This document shows, piece after piece, positions 33,112-44,030 of a DNA stretch of 64,000 bases (position 1 is the stretch's first letter; the number at the start of each line of letters is the position of its first letter). The notes under the pieces were generated by a model. It had not been told where the DNA came from. It made no database searches and saw only the letters and a program-made list of their open reading frames with translations. Source of the stretch: Axinella damicornis (taxonomy: Eukaryota; Porifera; Demospongiae; Axinellida; Axinellidae); the NCBI GenBank assembly GCA_963931865.1, contig OZ007518.1, forward strand, positions 6,626,570 to 6,690,569. The letters run 5' to 3'. The translations under genes and the position numbers were made by a program.

Positions 33112-34209
33112 ATGGATGCTGGAGAAGTCTTCCTATCCTGCAGCAACCTGACACTGGGGCAGTACAGAGCCGTAACTCTCACAAGGGGACTCACGGGAGC
33201 AGCAGGATGTGTTGTCTGCCTTGCTGTACTTGTGATTGTCCTACTCACCAGCAAGACAAAGGCATGGGACAATTTGTCCAAGAGGATTTACCTGATGAAT
33301 ATCCTCTACACCTTGCTCTATTCCGCCGTAGCTATAGCAGCAGTGAACTACTCACACCCTCCTTCCCAGGAAGCAGCATGGTGCGAGGCTCTGGGCTTTC
33401 TCCTGCATTACGCTGGCACGCTAGTGGTCGTTCGGTATTGTGCTCTTGCCTTTGCTATAATGTTTCAAGTTGTTGTACCAGTGTACAAATTAGTCAGGAA
33501 CAGAAGAGATAATATTGGTCCCAGGAAAGCTAGACTGGGGGAAGTGCTGCTATATCTGATCCTCCTTCTTTGTCCCCTTCTGAACACCTGGGAGCCATTT
33601 CTTCCACAGCTACCATCCTATGGCAACAATGGACCAAAGTGCTGGTTCCGCTTGGAGTTCACTGAGAACTGTACTGCCAACACGCTCGACGTACGCTTTC
33701 TGCAGGCAGTGCCATTTGCAGTCGTGTCTTTGGCCTACTGTGTGACTTTCATGATAACACTAGTTACTTTTTGTTGTCTGTATTACAAGTTCCGCAAGCA
33801 CACTACTGGAAAAATCCTCAGTAGAGTCATCCCGAAAGTATTTCTTCTGACAGTCATAACATTTCTGATGACGGGGTGGTTCACATTGTCATCACTCCCC
33901 TCCAAAAGTCGCAGTGATATTCACTCCTTCTCCACTTGGCTGGAAAATGTAACCGTCACACTAGCTGCTACCATTGGAATATTAGTAGCTGTTGGAGTTT
34001 ACATATACTTTCCAACCCGCTTATGTGTGGGCTGCAGGAGGACTTCGCATCCAGCAGCAAGGGGGTTGCAAAACCCCACTGGAAAGCCAACTGTTCCTTA
34101 TTCAGAGGTGGACCACCGCAACTTACCTAGTACCACAGTGTGGAAACCCTCCCACGAAACAGTTACCGTTACTGAGTGTAGTCGGTTGATTGAGACTGAG
34201 AATGACTAG
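33112..34209 (+). CDS. 7TM receptor copy 2, intact
   Basis: Single-exon 365-aa membrane protein, ATG in context AGTCATGGATG. The extracellular N-terminus is only about 24 residues with an N-glycosylation site (NLT at 12-14). Seven hydrophobic segments lie near 25-46, 58-80, 92-122, 144-160, 196-221, 240-262 and 277-300. A Cys at the top of TM3 followed by LLHY and a CWF motif in the second outer loop resemble secretin/adhesion (class B) receptors; the partner Cys pair would form the usual disulfide. A CxxC(R) cluster follows TM7. The C-tail has one EVDH..PS..SHE module and ends IETEND. It is a near-duplicate of copy 3. Ligand and G-protein coupling unknown; class assignment is inference. Confidence 0.85.
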   Translation: MDAGEVFLSCSNLTLGQYRAVTLTRGLTGAAGCVVCLAVLVIVLLTSKTKAWDNLSKRIYLMNILYTLLYSAVAIAAVNYSHPPSQEAAWCEALGFLLHYAGTLVVVRYCALAFAIMFQVVVPVYKLVRNRRDNIGPRKARLGEVLLYLILLLCPLLNTWEPFLPQLPSYGNNGPKCWFRLEFTENCTANTLDVRFLQAVPFAVVSLAYCVTFMITLVTFCCLYYKFRKHTTGKILSRVIPKVFLLTVITFLMTGWFTLSSLPSKSRSDIHSFSTWLENVTVTLAATIGILVAVGVYIYFPTRLCVGCRRTSHPAARGLQNPTGKPTVPYSEVDHRNLPSTTVWKPSHETVTVTECSRLIETEND

Positions 34210-34339
34210 CTAAATGCATTTAGTGTCATGCTTCTTCAGTCCATGTACGTAAACAGAACTTTTGTTGAACAGAGTTCGTTGTTTGCGTGTACTGGCTGGT
34301 ATGTGCATGTGCCAATTAACTCTCTACCAGCCAGTGACG

Positions 34340-34421
34340 TAGCCTCGTTAACCTTAACCCTCCCTGCTTTTTCCGTACTGCAAGCAACGATAAGCTGGGC
34401 GTGGGACTGGGAACGAGGCTA
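34340..34421. mobile_element. Foldback hairpin, 82 bp, with empty site
   Basis: TAGCCTCGTTAACC to CTGGGAACGAGGCTA. CCAGTGACG flanks it on both sides (34331-34339, 34422-34430), and the duplicated segment after copy 3 has a single CCAGTGACG with no insert (40749-40757). Its left arm has diverged. Confidence 0.9.
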
Positions 34422-34514
34422 CCAGTGACGTGTTTCCTGTCATAGTCTCCCATAAGCTCTAGCTCTGATGTGTGTAATGCTAATGAAGTACTTGAACCTG
34501 TTATGCTGTATAGC

Positions 34515-34590
34515 TAGTCTGCCTATACAGCTAATTAGAAACCTTGCAAAGTTTCTATAGAAACTTTGCAAGGTGTATATAGGCAGACTA
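34515..34590. repeat. Palindrome with TAGTCTGCC ends
   Basis: Outer arms TAGTCTGCCTATA/TATAGGCAGACTA and an exact inner palindrome CCTTGCAAAGTTTCTATAGA onwards. No 9-bp duplication is visible. Only half of the inner arm remains after copy 3 (40834-40850). Confidence 0.6.
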
Positions 34591-34827
34591 GATTATAAGC
34601 TAATGATGCTGACTCATTGACAATCATTAATCACAAAAACAATTCTATTTTTGCCCAAAATGAAATCGAAACTTGTCCTTTCTGTTACTAGGGCAATGAG
34701 AGTTCTCGGTTACCATTGGTTACCATGTAGCTATATAAGCTGCATGCAGTTTCAAGTTTGCATTTAGGTTGCATGTGCTGGGTCAAGACATGTTTTTGTC
34801 TAGCCTCTACCCAGGCCACATCCATGG

Positions 34828-35121
34828 CACTGTTGTTTTAGTTAACTAAAACTAAAACTATTATGCATTTTAGTATGGCATATTTCACTTTAGTAATTAA
34901 AACTAAAACTAAAATGAGGACTGTCTCAGCCTGTTAATTAAAACTACAACTAAACTAGAGTGAAAATCACCCCGAAAGGTGGTTACTAAAACTAAAAGAG
35001 CCTTTACTAACCCTTTTGAGATTTAGTAATTAAAACTAAAACTAAACTAAACAATGCGACTTCTACCTAATTAAAACCAAAAACTAAACTATTTCAGTTT
35101 TAGATAACTAAAGCAACATTG
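34828..35121. mobile_element. hAT-like MITE, 294 bp, 8-bp TSD
   Basis: Ends CACTGTTGTTTTAGTTAACT and (reverse) CAATGTTGCTTTAGTTATCT; rich in AAACTAAAACT. ATCCATGG at 34820-34827 and 35122-35129 is an exact 8-bp duplication, as made by hAT transposases. It split a foldback (34801-35161); the sister segment (42715-42770) lacks it. Confidence 0.75.
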
Positions 35122-35169
35122 ATCCATGGGAGGGCTGCACAAGAGCCTGGGAACAAGGCTAGGTACTGT

Positions 35170-36355
35170 ACCACTCCCTCTGCATGCAATTGCTCTAGTA
35201 GCAAACTCCAGGATCTTGGTTGGTAGTTGGCCTGCATCTATAGCCTATCAACTTTTTAAAAAGCATACAATTGCAAGTAGCTAACATCTGGCTCAAAGAT
35301 CAGAGTATTCTTATCCAACTACAAAATTGATGCATGCCTGAAGCTATATTAGCTCTAACTGTAGCACAAATATCTCACTTGTTCGCTCAGCTGCTCCAAT
35401 TACGCATGTATAACCTGGGCCTTCTTGCGATGTTGGCCCAGCCAACAGAGGCCACAGTCAATGCTAACAACTCTTCGCTTGATCACAGAAAGCAACTATT
35501 GCAAACAATTTATCTGCAGGAAGTATATATATATATATAGACAGAAGTTATGTACAATCACTCACTGTGGTCATGGGACAATTGAGAGGATAAACACCAC
35601 AGTCACACTTTTCATTCTCACAGCAAATTCACAGTCTCTCATTTCTGAACATGGAGCAATTGGCTATTGCTATATGCAAAGTGTGTAGTATGATACTCAT
35701 AGATGAAGCACTAGCTATAATTATTGCAATCATTATACTACATAGAGAAGCACTAGGTCTTGGATTTAGATGGTAAACTCAGTATTTCAACAGCACGTTG
35801 ACTGTCTTCAGCAACTCTCCATCTATGGCCAAGATCTATATATAGTGTTTCTATAGTGTTTCTATCCTCTATTATATACTGTAACTTGACCCTATAAGAT
35901 TTAGTGGACTAAAACAAAGCCATCAAGGTACCTAGCTATGCTGGCCACCCTTCCCATGACAGAGATGAAGAGACGACCCTAAATGAGAGTACGTATTTTA
36001 GTTAGTCTAAATTGTGGTGGACATCACGGATAGGATTGAGATGTAGCTAGATACAAAATTGTGCTCAGACGTCTTGCACGGTATAGTAGCTATCATAAAC
36101 TGTCATGCAGAAATGGCATGTTGCATTGAAGTCCGGAGAGTACCTTAGCTACAGGCTTTTTGTTTCACACTGTGTTTGTAGCTAGTAGCTAACTCATTTC
36201 ATTTAGCTATGTTCCAGTGCCTTACCAGGAGTAAACATTGATGGATGCAGGCAGGATGTGGGCGCATGGGCACATGCCCATCCCAGCCTGGCTTTCAATT
36301 CAAGGCCAGGCATTCAACTGCAATGCTGAAACTTATCTTTGCCCCCACTTGTACT
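35170..36355. repeat. Tandem-duplicated 3' flank of receptor copy 2
   Basis: Non-coding; matches 42780-44010 behind copy 3 (for example GACCCTATAAGATTTAGTGG and GTCTTGCACGGT). Provides the empty site (36244-36252) for the 43-bp foldback. Confidence 0.7.
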
Positions 36356-36360
36356 TCTAG

Positions 36361-36409
36361 TAGCCTCGTTCCCAAGCTGGGGAGGAGCCTGGGATCCGGA
36401 ACGAGGCTA
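36361..36409. mobile_element. Foldback hairpin, 49 bp
   Basis: TAGCCTCGTTCCCAAGC to GGAACGAGGCTA; asymmetrical centre. No clear 9-bp duplication. Confidence 0.65.
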
Positions 36410-36879
36410 GCATGTACTTGAATACTTATTAACCCTCGGCGCGCATGCGCACAGGGTTACTGCAGTCGTTTTGTGTGTCTGTCTGATTGTCTGTTTGTCT
36501 GTTTGTCCAAGAAACTTATCTGCCAACTGGTGCTAGTAAACGTAGAACTAAAGGCACTAGCGGTACAAGCGGGATACATACATGGATTTGAAACTAGCGT
36601 TTTTCCTAAAAATACTTAGTTAGGAAGCTAGAGCGCTTCTTGCTTACCGCGATAATGTCCGCCATTTTGTCCAACATGCAATTTTCCAGGCGTACTTGCA
36701 AATGATTATGGGTTTCCTGGTTGCTTCATGAATATACTTACCTAGTCAGAGTGAGCTACATGAATATCCTTACCAGGCTGTGAATACGACAATGCCCACT
36801 CGCTTCGCGCGAGGCTCTTCTGCGTGTATTCACGTATGCACTAGTTCATAATGCATGCACCATTTGGATGTAGATTTCT

Positions 36880-37107
36880 GGCGAGAACCCTGTTGGTCGG
36901 TATCTACTGCCGCTGGTGGCTGACAATGGAGTCTGTAAGGTCTATGCGTCTGAGAAAGACATGTCCAAAGTGTGGTGCAGTAGTACAGTGCATGCGAAGA
37001 GGGCGGTTTGTGATTGTGGCCATGCCTTTGCGTGTAAAAGGAGGGCACGTTGCAGTGATGATCGTGAGCCTAAGAAAGCTACCAAATGCCGAGGGTTTGC
37101 ACTTTAG
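36880..37107 (+). pseudogene. Zinc-ribbon-like fragment, frameshifted
   Basis: One frame reads KTCPKCGAVV and the adjoining frame continues HAKRAVCDCGHAFACKRR, a CxxC...CxC zinc-binding pattern. A 2-base shift near 36990 separates them. No other parts of a gene were seen; likely a decayed exon. Confidence 0.4.
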
Positions 37108-37201
37108 TGCTTTTCATTGCTGTTGGTTCAATTACTGGTTAGCTAGATACATGTAGGCCTACTTTCACAAGTTTGGGCGGGGGGTGACAACATCCCATCC
37201 T

Positions 37202-39213
37202 GGGCATATTACAACATGACTTAGACTTGAGAATCGTACCAAGCGTAATGCTTGGGACAAGTATAAGTCTCATGTCCCAAGTGTTATGCTTGGGACAAGT
37301 ATAAGTCTCTTGTGCCAAGTGTTATGCTTGGGACAAGTATAAGTCTGACTTATATGGCCCAGTATTTATACACATATTTACTATCCTTATGTGGGACAAG
37401 TATAAGTCACGGGGAGATTAAGTGAGCCCCTGCACTTATGGCATTAATGGTAACTGTAATGCAAAGCAGCAAAGGTTAGTGAAGTTTGGCTCAATGAATT
37501 TCATGAATAATTAATGAGCTATATTTTCTACAGGTGGTGGGAAGTTGGCTCAATGAATTTCATGAATAATTAATGAACTGCAATGAAGTTGGCTAAATGA
37601 ATTTTGTTAAGACTTAGTGTAATCTTCAATGATGTTGGCCCAAAAGCTATTTCAGACCTAAGTGTTGAGTTCAGCTCATACTCCATGCCACCAGGTTTCC
37701 CATTCAGTCCATAACAAGCCAGTTCAATCGTAGCAAAGCAGGAGACAAACAGCAGACACAACAGTGCTCTCTCAAGTAATCTCCATGGCTACATTTGTAG
37801 ATAAAATTTAGGAGTGGCCCGGATGCCTCATCAAGGAGCTCAGTAGTAGGATGAGAGATGTCCAACAACTGGAACATTCCCTTTCCGTTCTAGGTCTCTC
37901 TTGGTATCATCTAGCTGGGTGGTTTGTGCTGAACTAGCAAGTAGAAACAGCAGAAAAAGTCTCTTGAGATCCTTCCTGGCCCACATCTTGGAACTAATTG
38001 CTGCAATTGCCGCACTAAAACTGTTGACACCTTTTGTGCACATGATTGACTGTAGATCAAAAAGAGCCCTGCCCACTACGTAATCTGCGCAAGAAACGAG
38101 CCCTGCCCACCTTGACCGGATGTAGTAATGGCCTATGGACCCAGCCATGCATGTAAATAACCTTCAGTAGGCTCAATATTCACCAAACTTACTACAAGCA
38201 ACCACTGTATGTACAACAATTTAGCATGAGCTTTGATGACACCAACTCGGACCGCTTCTAAATCTTTCACTCGATCTCTCTCACTGAGTCAACAACAGCT
38301 GCTGCAAGTGTAGAAAAGAATTTATTCATTCAACCTGTAAGAAAAATATTATTCATTCAACCTGTAAGAAAAATGCAGATGGAAGTTGTTGAATAGGGTT
38401 GCTGGCGCAGATGAGTGGGTGAAGGCGTTTCAAGATGGTGATGATGTCACTCGGCTGAGTTTATCACAGGGAGAAGGTGGATTCGAACAGGGAGGTGACG
38501 GATGAGATAGACATGTATAATGAGGGAGATTGTGAAGGGGTGCCATGGGACAGACGTAAGGTGTTTCTAGGTCAACCCCCAGGTACGTTATACTGATGTC
38601 CCCGTAAACTACGGTAGTTATAGAACACACTAAGTCTGTTGTTACATTCATGTACTATTATTATACCAAACCTGTACATTATACTGGGCCGAGTATTGTC
38701 TGTGGTTGTGCGATGCCCCTCAACTGGCTGATGAAACTTTAATATTATCAATAATACCTAGCTAATTACCTATTCATGATATTCATTGAGTCAACTTCGC
38801 ATTACATAATTAAATTATTACATTTAGCCAACTTCAGGTTTGCATTGCAGTTCATTCATGAAATTCATTGAGCCAACTTCCCACCACCTGTAGAAAATAT
38901 AGCTCATTAATTATTCATGAAATTCATTGAGCCAAACTTCACTAACCTTTGCTTTGCATTACAGTTACCATTAATGCCATAAGTGCAGGGGCTCACTTAA
39001 TCTCCCCGTGACTTATACTTGTCCCACATAAGGATAGTAAATGTGTATAAATACTGGGCCATATAAGTCAGACTTATACTTGTCCCAAGCATAACACTTG
39101 GCACAAGAGACTTATACTTGTCCCAAGCATAACACTTGGGACATGAGACTTATACTTGTCCCAAGCATTACGCTTGGTACGATTCTCAAGTCTAAGTCAT
39201 GTTGTGAACTGCC
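37202..39213. mobile_element. 2.0-kb TIR element with about 400-bp inverted repeats, 8-bp TSD
   Basis: 37202-37605 and 38820-39213 are near-identical inverted copies. Each carries three tandem CTTGGGACAAGTATAAGTCT blocks near the end and two TGAATTTCATGAATAATTAA blocks further in. CCCATCCT stands on both sides (37194-37201, 39214-39221). The extreme 15 bases are less well matched than the rest. The centre (37606-38820) has no transposase; the frame 37840-38148 (-) is unrecognised. It lies between receptor copies 2 and 3. Confidence 0.72.
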
Positions 39214-39317
39214 CCCATCCTGACGAGAACCATGCACGTCACGGTTCGGGGGGACAGCTGGTCCTCCCACACCACTAACTGTCAAAGTGAGTTATGTAAT
39301 TTCATGCCAGTTGTGCC

Positions 39318-39536
39318 AGGTCAGTAATCCCGCATGCGCCGCGAAGTCTGCGTCAATCAATGAACCTTGAACTCGGTTCACCACAAGTGTGCATGTGCGT
39401 CCGACTGTCAAGATCTGCTTTCATTTCCAGCGTCCGGGTTGGCGCGCAAGCAATTAATGCAATTAGTATAAAGAGTCTAGAGAAAAATGTACTGTAGCTG
39501 AAAAGTATCTCTTCAAGCTTCACTTGGATTAGAGTC
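39318..39536 (+). promoter_or_regulatory. Conserved 5' flank of receptor copy 3
   Basis: Same blocks as 32905-33111, starting just beyond the 2-kb element, plus a 24-base insertion (CTCTTCAAGCTTCACTTGGA region) immediately before the start codon. Confidence 0.45.
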
Positions 39537-40628
39537 ATGGATGCTGAAGAAGTCTTCCTATCCTGCAGCAACCTGACACTGGGGCAGTACAGAGCCGTAA
39601 CCCTCACGAGGGGACTCACGGGAGCAGCAGGATGTGTTGTCTGCCTTGGTGTACTTGTGATTGTCCTACTCACCAGCAAGACAAAGGCATGGGACAATTT
39701 GACCAAGAGGATTTACTTGATGAATATCCTCTACACCTTGCTCTATTCCATTGTGGCTATAGCAGCAGTACACTACTCTCACCCTCCTTCCCAAGAAGTA
39801 GCATGGTGCGAGGCTCTGGGCTTTCTCCTGCATTACGCTGGCACGCTAGTGGTCGTTCAGTATTGTGCTCTTGCCTTTGCTATAATGTTTCAAGTTGTTG
39901 TACCAGTGTACAAATTAGTCAGGAACAGAAAAGATAACATTGGTCCCAAGGAAGCTAGACTGGGGGAAGTGCTGCTATATCTGATCCTCTTTCTTTGTCC
40001 CCTTCTGAACACCTGGGAGCCATTTCTTCCACAGCTACCATCCTATGGCAACTACGGACCAATGTGCTGGTTCCGCTTGGTGTTCACTGAAAACTGTACT
40101 GCCAACACGCTCGACTTACGCTTTCTGCAGGCAGTACCATTCGCAGTCGTGTCTTTGGCCTACTGTGTGACTTTCATGATAACACTAGTTACTTTTTGTT
40201 GTCTGTATTACAAGTTCCGCAAGCACGCTACTGGAAAAGTCCTCAGCAAAGTCATCCCGAAAGTATTTCTTCTGACAGTCATAACATTTGTGATGACGGG
40301 GTGGTTCACATTGTCATCATTTCCCTCCAAAAGTCGCAGTGATATTCGCTCCTTCTCCACTTGGCTGGAAAACGTAACCGTCACACTAGCTGCTACCATT
40401 GGAGTATTAATAGCTGTTGGAGTTTACATATACTTCCCAATGCGCTTGTGTGTGGGCTGCAGGAGAGCTTCACGTCCAGCAGCAAGAGGTTTGCAAAACC
40501 CCACTGGAAAGCCAACTGTTCCTCATTCAGAGGTGGACCACCGCAACTTACCTAGTAACACAGACTGGTGGAACCCCTCCCACGAACCAACTGAGTGTAG
40601 TCGGTTGATTGAGACTGAGAATGACTAG
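39537..40628 (+). CDS. 7TM receptor copy 3, intact
   Basis: Single-exon 363-aa receptor, nearly identical to copy 2. TM segments near 25-46, 58-80, 92-122, 144-160, 196-221, 240-262, 277-300; TM3 Cys91, LLHY 97-100, outer-loop CW 177-178, NCT glycosylation site at 186-188. Differences from copy 2 are mostly conservative; the tail has DWWNPSHEPTECS in place of the VTVTECS form. Same one-module tail ending IETEND. Its promoter region and 3' flank are duplicated from copy 2, so the pair arose by a segmental duplication of several kilobases. Confidence 0.85.
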   Translation: MDAEEVFLSCSNLTLGQYRAVTLTRGLTGAAGCVVCLGVLVIVLLTSKTKAWDNLTKRIYLMNILYTLLYSIVAIAAVHYSHPPSQEVAWCEALGFLLHYAGTLVVVQYCALAFAIMFQVVVPVYKLVRNRKDNIGPKEARLGEVLLYLILFLCPLLNTWEPFLPQLPSYGNYGPMCWFRLVFTENCTANTLDLRFLQAVPFAVVSLAYCVTFMITLVTFCCLYYKFRKHATGKVLSKVIPKVFLLTVITFVMTGWFTLSSFPSKSRSDIRSFSTWLENVTVTLAATIGVLIAVGVYIYFPMRLCVGCRRASRPAARGLQNPTGKPTVPHSEVDHRNLPSNTDWWNPSHEPTECSRLIETEND

Positions 40629-40995
40629 CTAAATGCATTTAGTGTCATGCTTCTTCAGTGCATGTACGTAACAGAACTTTTGTTGAACAGAGTTCGTTGT
40701 TTGCATGTACCGGCTGGTATGTGCATGTGCCAATTAACTCTCTACCAGCCAGTGACGTGTTTCCTGTCATAGTCTCCCATAAGCTCTAGCTCTGATTTGT
40801 GTAATGCTAATGAAGTACCTGAACCTGTTACATTGTAGAAACTTTGCAAGGTTGCTGTTGGAGCCATGGGCAATTAACAGTGAAGTGGGGTTCCTCTCGC
40901 ATATACGTAACTTCAGGAACTGGCCGTGCTAGTGAGAGGTAGCTAGCTAGCTCACTGCTAAATGCTAGCTAGCTACCAGTATAGAGATAACAAGT

Positions 40996-41037
40996 TAGTC
41001 TCGTACCCAGACCACGTGTGGTCTGGGCACGAGACTA
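40996..41037. mobile_element. Foldback hairpin, 42 bp
   Basis: TAGTCTCGTACCCAGACC to GGTCTGGGCACGAGACTA, near-perfect palindrome. Flanks ATAACAAGT and ATCACAAGT match at 8 of 9. Its ends match the 1206-bp element at 5175-6380. Confidence 0.82.
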
Positions 41038-41049
41038 ATCACAAGTCTT

Positions 41050-41980
41050 GCAACATGGATCAGATTGCTCAAAACTACAATATCACCATTGACGTTTATG
41101 CAGGAAGCCTTGCATTACAAGAGTTTTGCGATCCTATATAGGCTTATTCAAGATCTGTATAGTGCACCTGTGGGCTTCCTTAGAGACAATATAATTAACC
41201 TCTGCTTGCAGTAAATTGTGTGTGTATTTTGTAGCCTCTAAAAGCATTGGGAAGCTTAACAGTTACAGCAAAGACACCACCTTTCACTGTCCAACAACAA
41301 TAACTGATGAACTAGCCTTGAGGGTAGATTGCTAAGATTGGAACAGTGTCAGAGCTAGCCTAGAGCATCTCTAGATCTAAATAGCTTCTTTTAGTGGGCA
41401 GAAAAACTGTCTGAGCAATCAAATAGCTACACATTGCAAAAGCATACAGAACTTGATATAATAAGGACTAAGAACATCAGTGGGCTCAGGCATAGATTAT
41501 ATTATAGCTAGCTCTGTACAATCACTGACTCAGGGACCTGACGACAGCTGTTGCAGTCTGTTTGGTTTCCAAGTAAGCCTCGGCATACTCTTGCCCTGGC
41601 CTGCCTCTTATACCATATACGAGGGAGGTATGCGGTATATGGCACTTGCGCTCATTTTTTAAATCATACCAAATAGGGAATAGTCATAGTACAAGTCACC
41701 CACCAGTACATGACTGTGTAGTTCATGTGTGTATACTTGTATTGCCTGTCCTCAGTTGGGTTATTAATAGTTGTATCTATATATAGTGTGTGGGCGGATC
41801 AAAGGCGGCGAATGTGGTTTGTAGTCTCATACTGTGTTGTGCCCAGCCATCCGTGCGTGTGGATGTCTGGGCACAAGAATATTAATATATCCGAAGCCAT
41901 GCTTTAGATCTATAATCAAACATGCAGTTGGAGCATGCAGAGCTCTCTAATTCAGCTAGCTATAGTCACAAGCCATGCCG
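41050..41980. other. Non-coding stretch
   Basis: No gene recognised. A near-palindrome GTGCCCAGCCATCC/GGATGTCTGGGCAC lies at about 41838-41873. Confidence 0.4.
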
Positions 41981-41990
41981 TTAGAGTCGT

Positions 41991-42053
41991 GGTTTATGGG
42001 AAACCCCACTTGAGGCTCATGCATGAACAGGCCTCTGGTATTTCCCATAAACC
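41991..42053. repeat. Short inverted repeat
   Basis: GGTTTATGGGAAA (41991-42003) pairs with TTTCCCATAAACC (42041-42053). Confidence 0.6.
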
Positions 42054-42247
42054 GTGCACTCAAGGCCATAGTCAGCACTTTATGCAGACATATGACAGTA
42101 TTACTGTAAGCACATGCAACCATTGTCACTTGTCCCACACTTAACTGTGTTGGTGCACTCAAGGTCATAGTCAGCACTTTATGCACACAATAGACACATG
42201 AAAGTAAGCACATGCAACCATTCACTTGTCCCACACTTAACTGTGTT
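42054..42247. repeat. Tandem duplication of about 98 bp
   Basis: GTGCACTCAAGG, then CATAGTCAGCACTTTATGCA, then GTCCCACACTTAACTGTGTT occurs twice back to back (42054-42152, 42153-42247). Confidence 0.8.
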
Positions 42248-42714
42248 CAGCTTGTCACAATGTTGTTAGAAGAGAGCTAGAGGCTGCCACCATTGTCACT
42301 GATGATATATAGCTATGTCGTCCTGACCATGCACAAACATTGAAGTGGCCCGGTCTATATAACACTATAATTATATAAGAGGAGATTTTGAAGAGAGGGT
42401 TAGGGTTGTATGGCCGTTTGGTATTATTAACAGTGGCGATACATTTAATTAGTTATGCCTCATTTCTATAGCCGCATTGCATTATGCAATTACTGACAGC
42501 CCTCTGGAGCATAACTCAATCAGTAATCACAAATCAATTTCTGTTTTTGTCCAAAATGAAATCAAAACTTGTCCTTTCTGTTACCAGGCCGGGGCAATGA
42601 GGGTTCTCTGTTACCATTGGTTACCATGTATAATTATAAGCTGCATGCAGTTTCAAGTTTGCATTCCACTGCATTGCACAACTTGCATGTGTCTGGGTCA
42701 AGACTGCTTTTGTC

Positions 42715-42770
42715 TATCCTCATACCCAGGCCACATGGGAGGGCTGCACAAGAGCCTGGGAACAAGGCTA
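42715..42770. mobile_element. Foldback hairpin, 56 bp (diverged)
   Basis: TATCCTCATACCCAGGC to GCCTGGGAACAAGGCTA. It is the sister of 34801-35161, here without the hAT-like insert. No clear 9-bp duplication. Confidence 0.65.
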
Positions 42771-42779
42771 GTTATGCAT

Positions 42780-44030
42780 TGTTACTATACCACTCCCTCT
42801 GCATGCAATTGCTCTAGTAGCAAACTCCAGGATCTTGGCCTGCATTTATAGCCTATATATCAACTTAAAATTGCAAGTAGCTAACATCTGCCTCACAGAT
42901 CAGAGTACGTACTCTTATCCAACTACATATTGGATATGGATATGAGTAAATCTAAAATAATAGATGCATGCCAGAAGCTATGTAGCACAAATATCTCACT
43001 TGTTTGCTCAGCTGCTCTGATTACACGAGGATAACATTAACCTGGGCCTTCTGCGATGTTGGCCCAGCCAACTGAGGCCGCAGTCAATGTTAACAACTCT
43101 TCGCTCACAGAAAGCAAACAATTTATCTGCAGAGTGTCAGAAGTTATATATGTACATCATGAACACCACTGTGGTCATGGGACAATTGAGAGGCCGGATA
43201 AACACCACAGGCACACTTTTCATATATCATTCTCACAGCATATTCACAGAGTCTCATTTCTGAACATTGAGCAATGGCTATTATTATAATAGCTATAAAT
43301 ACACCAAGTGTGTGATATTCATAGTATACTGTTCATAGATCGATGGGGCACTATAATTATTATAGGAGCTAGCTTATCAATCAGTGATATTAGTCATATA
43401 CTAGAAGCACCAGGTCTTGGATTTAGATGGTAAGTGGCATGCAAGCTCAGTATTTCAACAGCACGTTGACTGTCTTCCGACACTCCCCATCTATGCATGG
43501 CCAAGAACTATAGTGTTTCTATTGTCTGTATGTACGGTAACTTGACCCTCAAGATTTAGTGGACTAAAACGAGGACATCAAGGTATATACCTAGCTACTA
43601 GCACTGCTGGTCACCCTTCCCTTGACAGAGACAGTGATAAGATTAGTTAGTCTAAATCGTAGCAGACATCACGGATAGGATTGAGATGTAGCTAGATATA
43701 AAATTGTGCTCAGACGTCTTGCACGGTGTAGTAGCTATGATAAACTGTCATGCAGAAATGGCATGTTGCATTGAAATCCGGAGAGTAACTAGCTACTACA
43801 TCCTTACAGGCTTTTGTTTGTAGTAGCTAACTCATTTCGTGCAGCAATAAATGATTCCAATGCCTTACCAGGAGTAAACATTGACTATAGATGCAGGCTA
43901 GCCTCGTTCCCAGGCCGTTAAATGGCCTGGGAACGAGGCTAGATGCAGGCAGGATGTGGTCGCATGGGCATATTCCCAGCCTGGCTTCCAAGGCCAGGCA
44001 TTCACCCACTCGGCTGCAATGCTGATCAGT
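42780..44030. repeat. Tandem-duplicated 3' flank of receptor copy 3
   Basis: Non-coding counterpart of 35170-36355, with an inserted 43-bp foldback at 43899. Confidence 0.7.
43899..43941. mobile_element. Foldback hairpin, 43 bp, with empty site
   Basis: TAGCCTCGTTCCCAGGCC to GGCCTGGGAACGAGGCTA around GTTAAAT. GATGCAGGC flanks it on both sides (43890-43898, 43942-43950), and the sister segment has one copy with no insert (36244-36252). Confidence 0.93.

Noticed and set aside
33207..33512. Cys-rich frames overlapping each receptor in other frames (also 39632, 46620, 49483, 61720)
   Set aside because: Shadow frames of the receptor coding sequence that recur because the receptors are homologous.
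34801..35161. AAACTAAAACT-rich tract as a simple repeat
   Set aside because: The 8-bp ATCCATGG duplication and matched ends show it is a bounded element (34828-35121) rather than a microsatellite.
37840..38148. 102-aa minus-strand frame inside the 2-kb TIR element
   Set aside because: No transposase motif and no recognisable domain; too short to call.
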